DNA of 64,000 bases from Flammeovirgaceae bacterium UBA7330 (GTDB taxonomy: Bacteria > Bacteroidota > Bacteroidia > Cytophagales > Cyclobacteriaceae). Of this stretch, positions 1 through 8,288 are shown piece by piece. The notes under the pieces were generated by a model. That model ran no database searches, had not been told where the DNA came from, and was given only the letters and a program-made list of their open reading frames with translations. The translations under genes were made by a program, and so were the position numbers. Location: contig DKPQ01000014.1 of the NCBI GenBank assembly GCA_002471275.1, positions 330,297-394,296 on the forward strand, given 5' to 3'. Every line of letters starts with the position of its first letter. Position 1 is the first letter of the stretch.

Positions 1-596
1 ATAAAGAAGATGCTTATCACCACAGAGGCAATCATGAAAAGTGTCTGCAATGTGTCGGTCCAGACCACTGTTTTTATCCCGGACCGGAATGTATAGATCC
101 AGATTAGTAAGATAGAAACCAGCACAGATACCCAAAAAGGCAGGTCGAATGCATCGAAAAACGAAATTTGGAGAACACCTGCTACCAAAAACAACCGAAA
201 GGAAGAGCCAATCACACGACTCAGCAGAAAAAAGAATGCTCCGGACTTATATGACCAAAACCCGAATCTCTCTTCCAGAAAAGTGTAGATTGAGGTCAGT
301 CTAAGCCGGTAATACAAGGGCATCAGGACAGTGGCAATGACGAGGTAGCCTGGCAAATACCCCAGAACGACCTGGAAATAGTTAAAATTACTGTTTCCCA
401 CTTCGCCAGGAATAGAGATAAAGGTAACGCCTGACAAAGACGCTCCAATCATTCCAAAAGCCACTAAAAACCACGGAGATTGCCTTCCTGCTGTGAAAAA
501 ATCCTCATCCGAAGAATTCCTCGAAGTGAGATAAGAAATGAATATCAGGACCAGGAAATACCCAATAATAACTATACCTACAGTAACCGGTTGCAT
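1..596 (-). CDS. Sodium:solute symporter (SSS family), N-terminal part
   Basis: Reading the reverse strand from an ATG at 596 gives about 198 uninterrupted residues that run off the window. The N-terminus (MQPVTVGIVIIGYFLVLIF) is a membrane helix. It is followed by a short loop containing DEDFFTAGRQSPWFLVAFGM and then GASLSGVTFISIPGEVG, which is the first part of the SSS fold. At least five hydrophobic segments are visible. The family couples uptake of sugars, amino acids or other solutes to sodium in the inner membrane; the substrate cannot be told from this part. It is transcribed divergently from clpS across about 50 bases. It is cut by the window edge, not broken. Confidence 0.85.
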   Translation of the reverse strand, partial: MQPVTVGIVIIGYFLVLIFISYLTSRNSSDEDFFTAGRQSPWFLVAFGMIGASLSGVTFISIPGEVGNSNFNYFQVVLGYLPGYLVIATVLMPLYYRLRLTSIYTFLEERFGFWSYKSGAFFFLLSRVIGSSFRLFLVAGVLQISFFDAFDLPFWVSVLVSILLIWIYTFRSGIKTVVWTDTLQTLFMIASVVISIFF

Positions 597-637
597 AATC
601 AAATAGTATTAAAATTCGGTAAGTTAAAGACATCTAT

Positions 638-645
638 TAATTTTG
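638..645 (+). promoter_or_regulatory. -7 box TAATTTTG ahead of clpS
   Basis: The octamer matches the Bacteroidota -7 consensus TAnnTTTG exactly and ends only four bases before the clpS ATG. If used, the transcript would be leaderless or nearly so. I found no convincing -33 TTG at the usual distance. Confidence 0.4.
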
Positions 646-649
646 CACT

Positions 650-943
650 ATGGGATTTGATCTAGATTTTGAAACTGAACTAGAAGAACTCGTAGAAGTT
701 GCCGAAGAAGTAGACGAAGGTAGGGTCAATGATCTGGTTGTGTACAACGATGATTTCAACACCTTTGATCATGTGATCAATACCCTCATCAAAGTCTGTA
801 AGCACAATGCTACGCAGGCGGAGCAATGCACCTACATCATTCATTTCAAAGGAAAATGTGCAGTCAAGAAAGGCACTTTCAAGGAGCTGAAGCCTATGCG
901 TGAAGGAATTTGCGAAGCAGGGATCAAGGCTACCATAGAATGA
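650..943 (+). CDS. clpS: ATP-dependent Clp protease adaptor ClpS
   Basis: This 97-residue protein has an acidic N-terminal tail (residues 5-25). The ClpS core follows, with the VVYNDDFNTFDHVI motif at about 30-43; the NDD at 33-35 belongs to the pocket that binds N-degron residues. Downstream, IIHFKGKCAVKKGTF corresponds to the conserved strand that contacts ClpA/ClpC. ClpS hands N-end-rule substrates to the Clp ATPase in the cytoplasm. Length and motif order fit the family. It lies one base ahead of recR, so the two are probably co-transcribed. Confidence 0.9.
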   Translation: MGFDLDFETELEELVEVAEEVDEGRVNDLVVYNDDFNTFDHVINTLIKVCKHNATQAEQCTYIIHFKGKCAVKKGTFKELKPMREGICEAGIKATIE

Positions 944-944
944 T

Positions 945-1550
945 ATGGAATATCCATCCAAGCTGGTAGAGAAGGCCGTAGAGGAGATAGCAAAGCTTCC
1001 GGGTATTGGAAAAAAAACTGCATTAAGACTGGTTCTTCATATTTTGAATAGACCTGAAGCGGATACCACTTCCTTATCGGAAGCGCTGGTAGACTTACGC
1101 CACAACATCAAGTATTGTAATACCTGTCACATCATTGGTGATACGGATGAGTGTACCTGTATGACCATGAATCGGGACACCTCAATCATCTGCGTGGTAG
1201 AAGGAACTACAGATGCTATGGCTATCCGCAATACCGGACAATACAATGGCCTGTACCACGTGCTGGGCGGAAGGATTTCACCTATGGACGGTATTGGCCC
1301 GGATAACATCCGCATCAACTCTCTCATCGATAGGATCAAAAACAATTCGGAGATCAAAGAAATAATTCTGGCATTAAGCGGGACTATGGAGGGCGATACA
1401 ACTGCCTTTTATATCACCAAACTTCTCAAAGACCTTGATGTAAAGGTTACCAGCATTGCCAGGGGTATCCCTGTAGGCGGTGAGCTGGAGTATGCCGATG
1501 AGATTACCCTCGGAAGAAGTATTCTGACCCGGACTTTGTTTGAGTCTTAG
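945..1550 (+). CDS. recR: Recombination mediator RecR
   Basis: The 201-residue protein has the RecR layout. A helix-hairpin-helix lies at about 17-34 (KLPGIGKKTALRLV). A four-cysteine zinc site uses C58, C61, C70 and C72. A Toprim domain begins at VVEGTTDAMAI (84-94) and is followed by LGGRISPMDGIGPDNI. RecR works with RecF/RecO to load RecA on gapped DNA. Length is standard. The ATG lies one base after the clpS stop, which implies translational coupling. Confidence 0.96.
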   Translation: MEYPSKLVEKAVEEIAKLPGIGKKTALRLVLHILNRPEADTTSLSEALVDLRHNIKYCNTCHIIGDTDECTCMTMNRDTSIICVVEGTTDAMAIRNTGQYNGLYHVLGGRISPMDGIGPDNIRINSLIDRIKNNSEIKEIILALSGTMEGDTTAFYITKLLKDLDVKVTSIARGIPVGGELEYADEITLGRSILTRTLFES

Positions 1551-1553
1551 CCA

Positions 1554-1664
1554 GCCTAGACAACAAAAGTTTAAGCTCACCTTAAATGGTTTGAGAAAAC
1601 CTAATCTTTCTATATCATCTAAAATCGTCAATATTTAGGTCTTGCTAAACTTTTGTAGTCTAGC
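1554..1664. repeat. Inverted-repeat element, copy A
   Basis: This stretch of about 110 bases directly after recR is bounded by near-perfect inverted termini, TAGACAACAAAAGTTTA on the left and TAAACTTTTGTAGTCTA on the right. It contains ACCTTAAA and TCAATATTTAGG, both of which recur in copy B. It encodes nothing. It may be a small non-autonomous mobile element or a paired operator/terminator. Confidence 0.6.
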
Positions 1665-1803
1665 GGGAATCCCACTCAAAGTTCTCCTCAGCTTTCAAAA
1701 AAGATCTTTTGACGATTGATACCTCGATTGTAGATGTGTTATACGTTGCCGGATGATAATCTCAAAATCGACTATTAATCCTTTAGATATAATGAATCAG
1801 CGT

Positions 1804-1909
1804 TCAGCACACAAAAGTTTGAGTTACCTTAAACTAATTAAACAATCTAATTAATTTTAATATCGAAATTCTTCAATATTTAGGCTTCGTTAAAACTTTT
1901 GTTGTCTAC
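1804..1909. repeat. Inverted-repeat element, copy B
   Basis: This is a diverged second copy, in the same orientation as copy A. Its termini are ACACAAAAGTTTGAG and AAAACTTTTGTTGTCTA, and it shares ACCTTAAA and TCAATATTTAGG inside. Together the two copies fill most of the gene-free stretch 1551-1960. The roughly 140 bases between them hold only a short palindrome, TCAAAA-N6-TTTTGA, near 1695. Confidence 0.6.
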
Positions 1910-1960
1910 CAGTTCAGGTATATTAGCTATCCAGTTCATCCAGAAAACAACCCAAACCCT

Positions 1961-2755
1961 ATGAAAGCTATTATCAGTATCCTCTTTCTTTCCATCCTGT
2001 TTATTTCCTGCTCTCCTGGCCAAAAAAAGGTCGTTGAAAACAACGACAAAACGGACATTGGGGTTGGAGCTAAAGCTCCTAATGATGCAACCGTAATATT
2101 TGATGGAACCAAAGCCATGTTAGATAAAAACTGGACCTATTGGGATGGTCCAAGGTTGAAGGCTGAACTACCCATTAAATGGGAAATAGAAGAGGACCCA
2201 ACAGGTGAGGGTACCGTTGTCAACTCAAATGATCCCGCTTCTAAGGGTGGGCTGTATGGGGCTGCTGACATTGTCACTAAACAAAAATTTACAGATTTCA
2301 GAGCCCATGTAGAGTTCCTTATCAAAGAACCAGGAGGTAATAGTGGAGTATATCTACAAAACCGGTATGAAATCCAGATACTTGACGGCGACACCACCAA
2401 ACATGGCCTGGGTGCCATCATCAATGAAACTGAATCACCTTACCATGCTTACAATGGGGTGGGAAGATGGAATGCCTATGACATTCAATTCAGGGCAGCC
2501 AGATTTCAGGAAGGAGTACTTGTTGAGAAACCCCTGGTGACCGTCTATTTTAATGGCAAAAAAGTGCATGTAAATCAGACAATCAATCAGGTATGGGGTG
2601 GGCCTAACTCCGGGCTTGATGGTGGTAACGATGGCGGAAAAGGAATTACTGATCGTCCCGGAGGATTGAAGCTACAGGCAGAAGGACATGATGTATTGTA
2701 TCGGAACATCTGGATTAAAGAATTGGAGTTAAAAGATGCTGACACAGATTTCTAA
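1961..2755 (+). CDS. DUF1080 (3-keto-disaccharide hydrolase family) lipoprotein
   Basis: This 264-residue protein has a lipoprotein signal with lipobox cysteine at C17 (LFISC). The mature part is a DUF1080 domain: FRAHVEFLIKEPGGNSGVYL and RYEIQILDG near the middle are the family signature, with a concanavalin-like beta-sandwich expected. Members include 3-keto-disaccharide and 3-keto-glycoside hydrolases; many others are uncharacterised. It is probably anchored in the periplasm or outer membrane and acts on oligosaccharides. It stands alone, between the inverted-repeat elements and a convergent operon. Confidence 0.8.
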   Translation: MKAIISILFLSILFISCSPGQKKVVENNDKTDIGVGAKAPNDATVIFDGTKAMLDKNWTYWDGPRLKAELPIKWEIEEDPTGEGTVVNSNDPASKGGLYGAADIVTKQKFTDFRAHVEFLIKEPGGNSGVYLQNRYEIQILDGDTTKHGLGAIINETESPYHAYNGVGRWNAYDIQFRAARFQEGVLVEKPLVTVYFNGKKVHVNQTINQVWGGPNSGLDGGNDGGKGITDRPGGLKLQAEGHDVLYRNIWIKELELKDADTDF

Positions 2756-2764
2756 TCGCCACAC

Positions 2765-2820
2765 ATTAGCTGGTATAAGCTAATTGGTCCGGCCTTTATT
2801 TGACAGATCAGGAAATAAAG
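2765..2820. terminator. Two hairpins between convergent genes
   Basis: A stem ATTAGCT/AGCTAAT (2765-2771 with 2778-2784) is followed by CTTTATTT/AAATAAAG (2794-2801 with 2813-2820). They sit between the DUF1080 stop and the stop of a reverse-strand gene, where a shared terminator would be expected. Neither has a clear run of T, so this is only a candidate. Confidence 0.35.
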
Positions 2821-2841
2821 CAAGTTACTTCAAGAGTTTCC

Positions 2842-3021
2842 TCAACGTTTCTTACCACCCATCAAATTGAAAATGAGAAGCATCGCGATACCAATTGAGA
2901 GGATTACAAAATACCACCTTGTCTCCCCTTCGATCCATGTTCTATAACCATACATCCCGCTCAGGATCATCACAGCGAAAATCCCAACAAGACTCAAAAA
3001 TCGAAGGGTCCGTGGATTCAT
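2842..3021 (-). CDS. Small two-helix membrane protein, 59 residues
   Basis: A reverse-strand reading frame runs from ATG at 3021 to TGA at 2842. It has two hydrophobic stretches (about 8-23 and 36-54) separated by a short polar loop (YRTWIEGETRW), and ends in GGKKR. Its start lies two bases after the stop of the VOC gene, which supports real, coupled translation. I do not recognise the family. It is likely an inner-membrane microprotein; function unknown. Confidence 0.6.
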   Translation of the reverse strand: MNPRTLRFLSLVGIFAVMILSGMYGYRTWIEGETRWYFVILSIGIAMLLIFNLMGGKKR

Positions 3022-3023
3022 GA

Positions 3024-4085
3024 TTAGGCTTTCACTCTGCTAAAACGTAATGCTTTGAGCATAAAATCTGGTAATGGCTTTAGTGGATCTCTTTTTTCGA
3101 CATCCAGGAAAATCCCAAGCTTCTCAAGGATAGGAATTTTATAAACTTCGATGAGTTCGATCAACGTTCCGTCCGGATCCTCGATATAGGTACAATGTAC
3201 TCGCGTGGTACCCCCCATATCTAGTGTGTCTTTGGTATCACAGGTAAATCCAAAACCTTTTTCATCCAGCTCCTTGCCAAGCTCTACCATACCTCTCACA
3301 TCAAAACCCAGGTGCACAAACCCGATATCTCCCCACAGCCTGCCTTCATAGATTTTCTTAGGCTTGTAGTCAATGGCCTGGATCAGCTCTATATATGTAT
3401 CAGCAATCACTTTGGCAAAGCCACCTCCCAAAGGTCCTGGTTGTGTCAACTTCACCCGTCTGAATTTCTTCTTTCCACCCGGAAGACTGCTGAAGTCACC
3501 AAATTTCCCTGTTTCGTCATATACCACCTTGCTATATCCAAGGATATCGGCATAGAGTGTCATAGCTTTATCAATGTCCGACACTCCAATGGTACAACCA
3601 TTGGTTCCTCCTGTAGGGTGCTTCCTCTTTGTATAGAAATTGTCGCCTTCCTGCAGCTGGAAAATAAGGCCATTTGGATCGGCTACATAGAAAAGTTCTT
3701 TACCCGATGGATCCACTACGATATCGGTAAGAATTTCCGCACCTCCGTTTTTGAAGAAATCAAAGGCGGTTTTAATGTCTTTACACTTTACGTGCCCGGT
3801 AAAGATTCCCAGGTCACCCAACTGAAACTTGGTTTTTGCATGCGTGGCTTTAAACGATGTAGGGCAAACGACCTCCATGGCAGTGCCACCTTGCAAACTA
3901 AAAATCATGGTAGCCCGCTTAGTAATGGTCTCATTGTTTGTATAAATGTCCATCAATGGCGCCGGTGCCACTCCATCAAACATGGGGATATCCATCCCAA
4001 AAAACTTGCGGTACCACTTCCAGGCGATTTCCGTATCAGGAACGCCCACACCAATATGCTGAATGCCATTAATCGTCTTATACAT
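3024..4085 (-). CDS. VOC superfamily protein (tandem glyoxalase/dioxygenase domains)
   Basis: The 353-residue protein carries two double VOC domains. The first (about 5-150) includes QHIGVGVPD with H10, GHVKCKD with H98, and DPNGLIFQLQ. The second (about 160-320) starts GCTIGVSDIDKAMTLYAD and ends EDPDGTLIELIE. Repeated beta-alpha-beta-beta-beta units with a C-terminal Glu are typical of metal-dependent glyoxalases and extradiol dioxygenases. It resembles 4-hydroxyphenylpyruvate dioxygenase in length, but I see no feature that secures that function. No signal peptide. It heads an operon with the 59-residue protein. Confidence 0.7.
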   Translation of the reverse strand: MYKTINGIQHIGVGVPDTEIAWKWYRKFFGMDIPMFDGVAPAPLMDIYTNNETITKRATMIFSLQGGTAMEVVCPTSFKATHAKTKFQLGDLGIFTGHVKCKDIKTAFDFFKNGGAEILTDIVVDPSGKELFYVADPNGLIFQLQEGDNFYTKRKHPTGGTNGCTIGVSDIDKAMTLYADILGYSKVVYDETGKFGDFSSLPGGKKKFRRVKLTQPGPLGGGFAKVIADTYIELIQAIDYKPKKIYEGRLWGDIGFVHLGFDVRGMVELGKELDEKGFGFTCDTKDTLDMGGTTRVHCTYIEDPDGTLIELIEVYKIPILEKLGIFLDVEKRDPLKPLPDFMLKALRFSRVKA

Positions 4086-4168
4086 AATCTGCTGGTCAAA
4101 AAAATTTCAGGATGCTAAAATAAGCTTTACTTCATTTAAAACGCACATCAAGCATAAATTTTGGGGTT

Positions 4169-4213
4169 TGTCAATAATATGACAGCTTCCATTGTAAGAT
4201 GAGAGTAGCTTTG
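4169..4213 (+). promoter_or_regulatory. Inverted repeat plus -7 box ahead of the glycosyltransferase operon
   Basis: TGTCA-N6-TGACA (4169-4184) is followed by TAGCTTTG (4206-4213), an exact TAnnTTTG match, nine bases before the first ATG. The inverted repeat could be an operator for either divergent gene. No -33 TTG was found at the right distance. Confidence 0.35.
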
Positions 4214-4221
4214 CAGGCTGC

Positions 4222-4926
4222 ATGAGTTTGAAGTCTACAAAACCACTTGTGAGTGTAATTATCCCTGCATTAAATGAGCAAAATGCAGTCGGTTATGTGC
4301 TCGATGAAATCCCCATGACAGTTGTCGGGGAGGTTATCGTGGTCGATAATGGCTCTGTAGACAACACATCGGGAGTAGCGAAAAAAAAAGGAGCTACTGT
4401 CCTTTATGAGTCAAGAAAAGGATATGGCAGTGCCTGCCTCAAAGCTTTAACGCATATTAAGGATTCTCAAACCAGGCCAGATATCGTGGTATTCCTGGAC
4501 GCTGACCATTCGGATTATCCGGAGGAACTCCCAAAACTGATACAACCCATTATCGACGATCAGGCAGACCTTGTCATCGGTTCAAGGGCTTTGGGAGAAA
4601 AAGAAAGTGGGTCGATGACATTTCCTCAGGTATTTGGCAATTGGTTAGCCACAAGGCTTATCAAACTGTTTTACGGAATTCCCTTTACAGACCTGGGTCC
4701 CTTTCGCGCCATACGATATTCAAGCTTGTTGGCGCTACAAATGAAAGATCAAAACTATGGCTGGACAGTGGAGATGCAGCTCAAATCAGCCCGATTAAAA
4801 CTACGAAACACTGAAGTCCCTGTGAATTATCGCCGGAGAATTGGTGTTTCCAAAGTCTCGGGCACAGTTAAGGGAACTATCATGGCCGGATATAAAATTC
4901 TTTTTACCATTTTTAGATATTTGTAG
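4222..4926 (+). CDS. Glycosyltransferase family 2, polyprenyl-phosphate sugar synthase-like
   Basis: The 234-residue protein is a single GT-A domain. VIIPALNEQ (13-20) and VDNGSVDNT form the nucleotide-sugar site, FLDADHSDYPEEL around 91-102 supplies the DxD metal site, and a conserved DLGPFRAI follows. The layout matches dolichol/undecaprenyl-phosphate mannose or glucose synthases without C-terminal membrane helices. It probably charges a lipid carrier at the cytoplasmic face, which the GT-C protein two genes downstream could then use. First gene of a five-gene operon; the next starts two bases after its stop. Confidence 0.85.
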   Translation: MSLKSTKPLVSVIIPALNEQNAVGYVLDEIPMTVVGEVIVVDNGSVDNTSGVAKKKGATVLYESRKGYGSACLKALTHIKDSQTRPDIVVFLDADHSDYPEELPKLIQPIIDDQADLVIGSRALGEKESGSMTFPQVFGNWLATRLIKLFYGIPFTDLGPFRAIRYSSLLALQMKDQNYGWTVEMQLKSARLKLRNTEVPVNYRRRIGVSKVSGTVKGTIMAGYKILFTIFRYL

Positions 4927-4928
4927 CT

Positions 4929-6374
4929 ATGGAGGGGTTGATCATTTTTGGATACATTTTTTCTGTTTCGGTGATCTGTTTGTTTGCCATGGTACAGCTC
5001 TACCTGATCATTCAATACAATAGAAGTAAAACAAAAGGCGCCACCGTACTACCTCTCACAAAATTCCCAAAAGTCACCATTCAGCTACCTGTATATAACG
5101 AAAAATATGTGGTAGCCAGACTGATAGATGCTGTAGGAAATATCCAATATCCAAAAGACCAATTGGAAGTGCAGGTACTGGACGACTCCGACGATGAAAC
5201 CTGCTCGATCATTGAAAATTCCGTTGTAAAATGGAAAGAAAAAGGCTTAAATATTCATCAGATTCGAAGACCCTCCAGGGAAGGCTTTAAAGCAGGAGCG
5301 CTTCAATATGGGTTGGAACAGGCATCGGGAGAATTTATTGCCATTTTTGATGCGGATTTTATTCCAAATGAGGATTTTCTTTACCGCACTTTGCCCCACT
5401 TCGAAGAAAATACAGGAATGGTACAAACCCGATGGGGGCACATCAACAAAAATTATAACCTACTAACCCGAATCCAGGCGTTTGCCCTGGATGCCCATTT
5501 TACCATCGAGCAATCAGGCAGACTCCATTCAGGCAGACTTATCAACTTCAATGGTACTGCAGGTATATGGAGGAAACAATGCATTGTGGATGCTGGAGGA
5601 TGGAAAGCTAACACCCTGACCGAAGATCTTGACCTTAGCTACCGGGCACAGCTCAAAGGCTGGAAGTTCAATTATCTAGAGGATACAGTCTCTCCCGGAG
5701 AGCTGCCAACGATTGTTCCATCTATCAAATCTCAGCAATACCGATGGAACAAAGGTGCCGCGGAAACTGCCAGACAAAGCATTCCGAATATCCTGAAATC
5801 TAAACTTTCCCTGGGCACCAAAATTCATGGAATCGCGCACCTGATGAATAGCTCGGTATTTCTTTGGCTCTTCATCGCTGCCATCACTTCCGTACCACTC
5901 ATCCTGATCAAGCAATCCACAAATGATCACTGGATATGGAGCTGGGGCGGGGTGTTTGTCTTTGGATTTATCATTATCACTCTTTTTTACTGGACCGCTT
6001 TAAGGAGCATTGACAAAAAAGCTTCCTGGAAGCACTTCATCAAAGATTTTCCGGCATTTATTGTGCTTACGAGTGGCCTATCGCTGCACAACTCCATCGC
6101 TGTCTCCGAAGGGTACCTGGGTATTAAATCACCATTTATCAGAACCCCAAAATTCAACCTCAAAAAGAAAAAAGAAAGCATAAAAGATGATGCTTATCTT
6201 AAGGTATCAGTTTCACCTATTGTGTTTCTGGAAGGCTTACTGTCTGTCTATTTTATATCAGGTATACTCATTGGTATCTATTTCAGGGAATTCGGCTTTC
6301 TACCCTGGCACCTCTTGCTGGCAATTGGATTTGGGTTTGTATTTTACAAATCACTAATGCCCTTTACTAAATGA
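4929..6374 (+). CDS. Membrane glycosyltransferase family 2, cellulose-synthase-like
   Basis: This 481-residue protein has an N-terminal membrane helix (about 5-28) and a GT2 catalytic core. The core shows the full processive-enzyme signature: LDDSDDE (84-90), DAD (141-143), TED (231-233) and QQYRW (269-273). Several membrane helices follow from about 300 to the C-terminus. This is the architecture of CesA/CsaA-like beta-glycan synthases and related glucomannan or glycolipid synthases. It likely extends or transfers a beta-linked sugar at the inner membrane. It overlaps the next gene by four bases (ATGA). Confidence 0.85.
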   Translation: MEGLIIFGYIFSVSVICLFAMVQLYLIIQYNRSKTKGATVLPLTKFPKVTIQLPVYNEKYVVARLIDAVGNIQYPKDQLEVQVLDDSDDETCSIIENSVVKWKEKGLNIHQIRRPSREGFKAGALQYGLEQASGEFIAIFDADFIPNEDFLYRTLPHFEENTGMVQTRWGHINKNYNLLTRIQAFALDAHFTIEQSGRLHSGRLINFNGTAGIWRKQCIVDAGGWKANTLTEDLDLSYRAQLKGWKFNYLEDTVSPGELPTIVPSIKSQQYRWNKGAAETARQSIPNILKSKLSLGTKIHGIAHLMNSSVFLWLFIAAITSVPLILIKQSTNDHWIWSWGGVFVFGFIIITLFYWTALRSIDKKASWKHFIKDFPAFIVLTSGLSLHNSIAVSEGYLGIKSPFIRTPKFNLKKKKESIKDDAYLKVSVSPIVFLEGLLSVYFISGILIGIYFREFGFLPWHLLLAIGFGFVFYKSLMPFTK

Positions 6375-7666
6375 TCGAGCATCAACGAGCATCACGGATT
6401 ACCTCATTCCTGATTTATCTTGTTGCCATCGCAACCGTCGGATTACTTGTCGAACGACATCAGACATTCATCCTGTTCGCCGGGTTCTTCTCAGCTTTTT
6501 TTTGTTACCTCTGGATCGTTATTCTAGAAAAAAATATTTACTGGCTGATCGGATTAGGAGTTCTGGTTCGGATCATATTATTCTTTCATCTACCTAATCT
6601 TTCTGATGATATTTTTAGGTTTTTGTGGGATGGAAAACTGATCCAGGAGGGGATCAACCCATTTGTTTTCAAACCCAATGATTTGCAAGAAATAGACCCC
6701 ACTTTATATGAGTTACTTAATTCTCAAACACACTATACCGTGTATCCGCCACTCAACCAGGCGATGTTCTGGATGGCTTCAACCATTGGTAATCAAAACT
6801 ATCTGCTGGGAACGAATGTCATACGGAGCTTTCTTTTTCTGGCGGATTTAGGTAGTGTATTCCTGCTCATGAAGCTTGCTTCAATATATGGGCGACCTAC
6901 CAACATAGCCGCCTGGTATTTCCTGAACCCACTGGTGGTACTGGAGTTTGTGGGCAACATTCATTTTGAAGGATTAGTGATCTTCTTTCTCCTCCTGGCC
7001 ATCTATGCTTTATCAAAAAATCATTATGTATCCGGAGGGCTGGCCATGGGTCTGGCAGCAGCGACTAAACTGATTCCTCTGATCTTTCTTCCCTTTCTGA
7101 TGCTGAAAAACAGATGGAAAAATGGAGTGTTGCTATCGGCAATATCTCTAATAATTTTAGTAGCAACACTACTCCCGCTTATCCTACCCGGCTCCTTCTT
7201 TGGTTTCAAAGAAAGTTTGATGTTGTATTCAAATAAATTTGAGTTCAACGCCAGCATCTATTTCATAGTAAGAGAGATCGGTTGGCTCTTGAAAGGGTAT
7301 AACCCCATTGAGACCTGGGGTCCATGGCTCTCTGTGAGTACCTTCATTTCTATCATGTTATTTTCTTTATACGCAGCAAAAAACAACTGGAAAATTCCAA
7401 ATGCCCTGCTTTGGATATTAATGATATACCTTTTGCTGGCTACCACCGTGCATCCCTGGTATGTCCTAACATTATTACCTTTAGGCCTTCTAAGTGGCTT
7501 CTATTTTCCTGTAGCCTGGTCTTTGGTGGTATTTATTACCTACATGGGATATGGGAAAGATGGATATGAACTATCACTCTGGTGGGTGGTTATGGAATAT
7601 GTAGTGGTGCTGGGAATTGCTGCCGCAGAATTATTTGTTAAAGAACAAAAGCTAAAAAATGGATAA
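6371..7666 (+). CDS. Polytopic GT-C type glycosyltransferase (mannosyltransferase-like)
   Basis: The 431-residue protein has about ten to twelve hydrophobic segments. The first long loop carries NLSDDIFRFLWDGKLIQEG (about 76-94), whose acidic pair DD79-80 matches the catalytic loop of GT-C enzymes that use polyprenyl-phosphate sugars (GT87/DUF2029-like). HPWYVLTLLP occurs near the C-terminus. It probably takes the lipid-linked sugar made by the GT2 synthase and adds it on the periplasmic side. It overlaps the downstream gene by eight bases. Confidence 0.75.
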   Translation: MIEHQRASRITSFLIYLVAIATVGLLVERHQTFILFAGFFSAFFCYLWIVILEKNIYWLIGLGVLVRIILFFHLPNLSDDIFRFLWDGKLIQEGINPFVFKPNDLQEIDPTLYELLNSQTHYTVYPPLNQAMFWMASTIGNQNYLLGTNVIRSFLFLADLGSVFLLMKLASIYGRPTNIAAWYFLNPLVVLEFVGNIHFEGLVIFFLLLAIYALSKNHYVSGGLAMGLAAATKLIPLIFLPFLMLKNRWKNGVLLSAISLIILVATLLPLILPGSFFGFKESLMLYSNKFEFNASIYFIVREIGWLLKGYNPIETWGPWLSVSTFISIMLFSLYAAKNNWKIPNALLWILMIYLLLATTVHPWYVLTLLPLGLLSGFYFPVAWSLVVFITYMGYGKDGYELSLWWVVMEYVVVLGIAAAELFVKEQKLKNG

Positions 7667-8288
7667 AAGCCTTCTGATCATATTCGTAAAAAATCTTGTA
7701 CCAGGACATGTCAAAACCCGACTCGCTGAAGAGATTGGGATTGACGGTGCCCTGGATGTATATCAATACCTGGTAGAACATACAGCAGAAATCACTGAAG
7801 CGCTTGACGTAGATAAAGCAGTCTTCTACTCTGAATATGTTGAGATAGAAGACATCTGGGATGATAGCCAGTATAAATTACTCATTCAAAAAGGAAAAAG
7901 TCTGGGTGAGAGAATGAGCAATGCATTCCAAAAGTCTTTTGAAACGGGGTACGAAAAAGTAGTGATTATCGGAAGTGACTCTATCGAGATCTCAGAAAAA
8001 CACCTCAACGAAGCTTTTAAACAGCTGGATGAAAACGATTATGTCATCGGGCCTGCCAGGGATGGAGGGTTCTACCTGTTGGGAATGAAAGAACCAACAC
8101 CGGCATTCTTCGATGGAAAAAAATATGGGCATGACAAAGTCCTGAAAGAGCTATTGGAAGAAGTGGCCAAAACTCAAAAGGAGTTTTTCTTGTTAGATGA
8201 ATTGAGTGACATAGATACATTCCAGGATCTCAAGGATTCTGACATTGACTTTCAATTTGTAGATCCCGATGAAGAAGATTCTCATTAG
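7659..8288 (+). CDS. DUF2064 (TIGR04282-type) glycosyltransferase
   Basis: The 209-residue protein has the family start LLIIFVKNLVPGHVKTRLA, followed by IIGSDSIEISEKHL and GPARDGGFYLLGM in the middle. This family is a small GT-A-like nucleotidyl- or glycosyltransferase fold, sometimes linked to arsenosugar synthesis. No arsenic gene is near here, so a role in the glycan made by this operon is more likely. It overlaps both its neighbours in the operon. Confidence 0.8.
   Translation: MDKSLLIIFVKNLVPGHVKTRLAEEIGIDGALDVYQYLVEHTAEITEALDVDKAVFYSEYVEIEDIWDDSQYKLLIQKGKSLGERMSNAFQKSFETGYEKVVIIGSDSIEISEKHLNEAFKQLDENDYVIGPARDGGFYLLGMKEPTPAFFDGKKYGHDKVLKELLEEVAKTQKEFFLLDELSDIDTFQDLKDSDIDFQFVDPDEEDSH

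Noticed and set aside
3024..4085. Naming the VOC protein 4-hydroxyphenylpyruvate dioxygenase
   Set aside because: Length and duplicated VOC domains fit, but the substrate-specific features could not be confirmed by eye.
3312..4118. 268-residue forward reading frame
   Set aside because: It lies entirely opposite the VOC gene, which has clear family motifs; the frame is a long shadow with cysteine- and histidine-rich unlikely composition.
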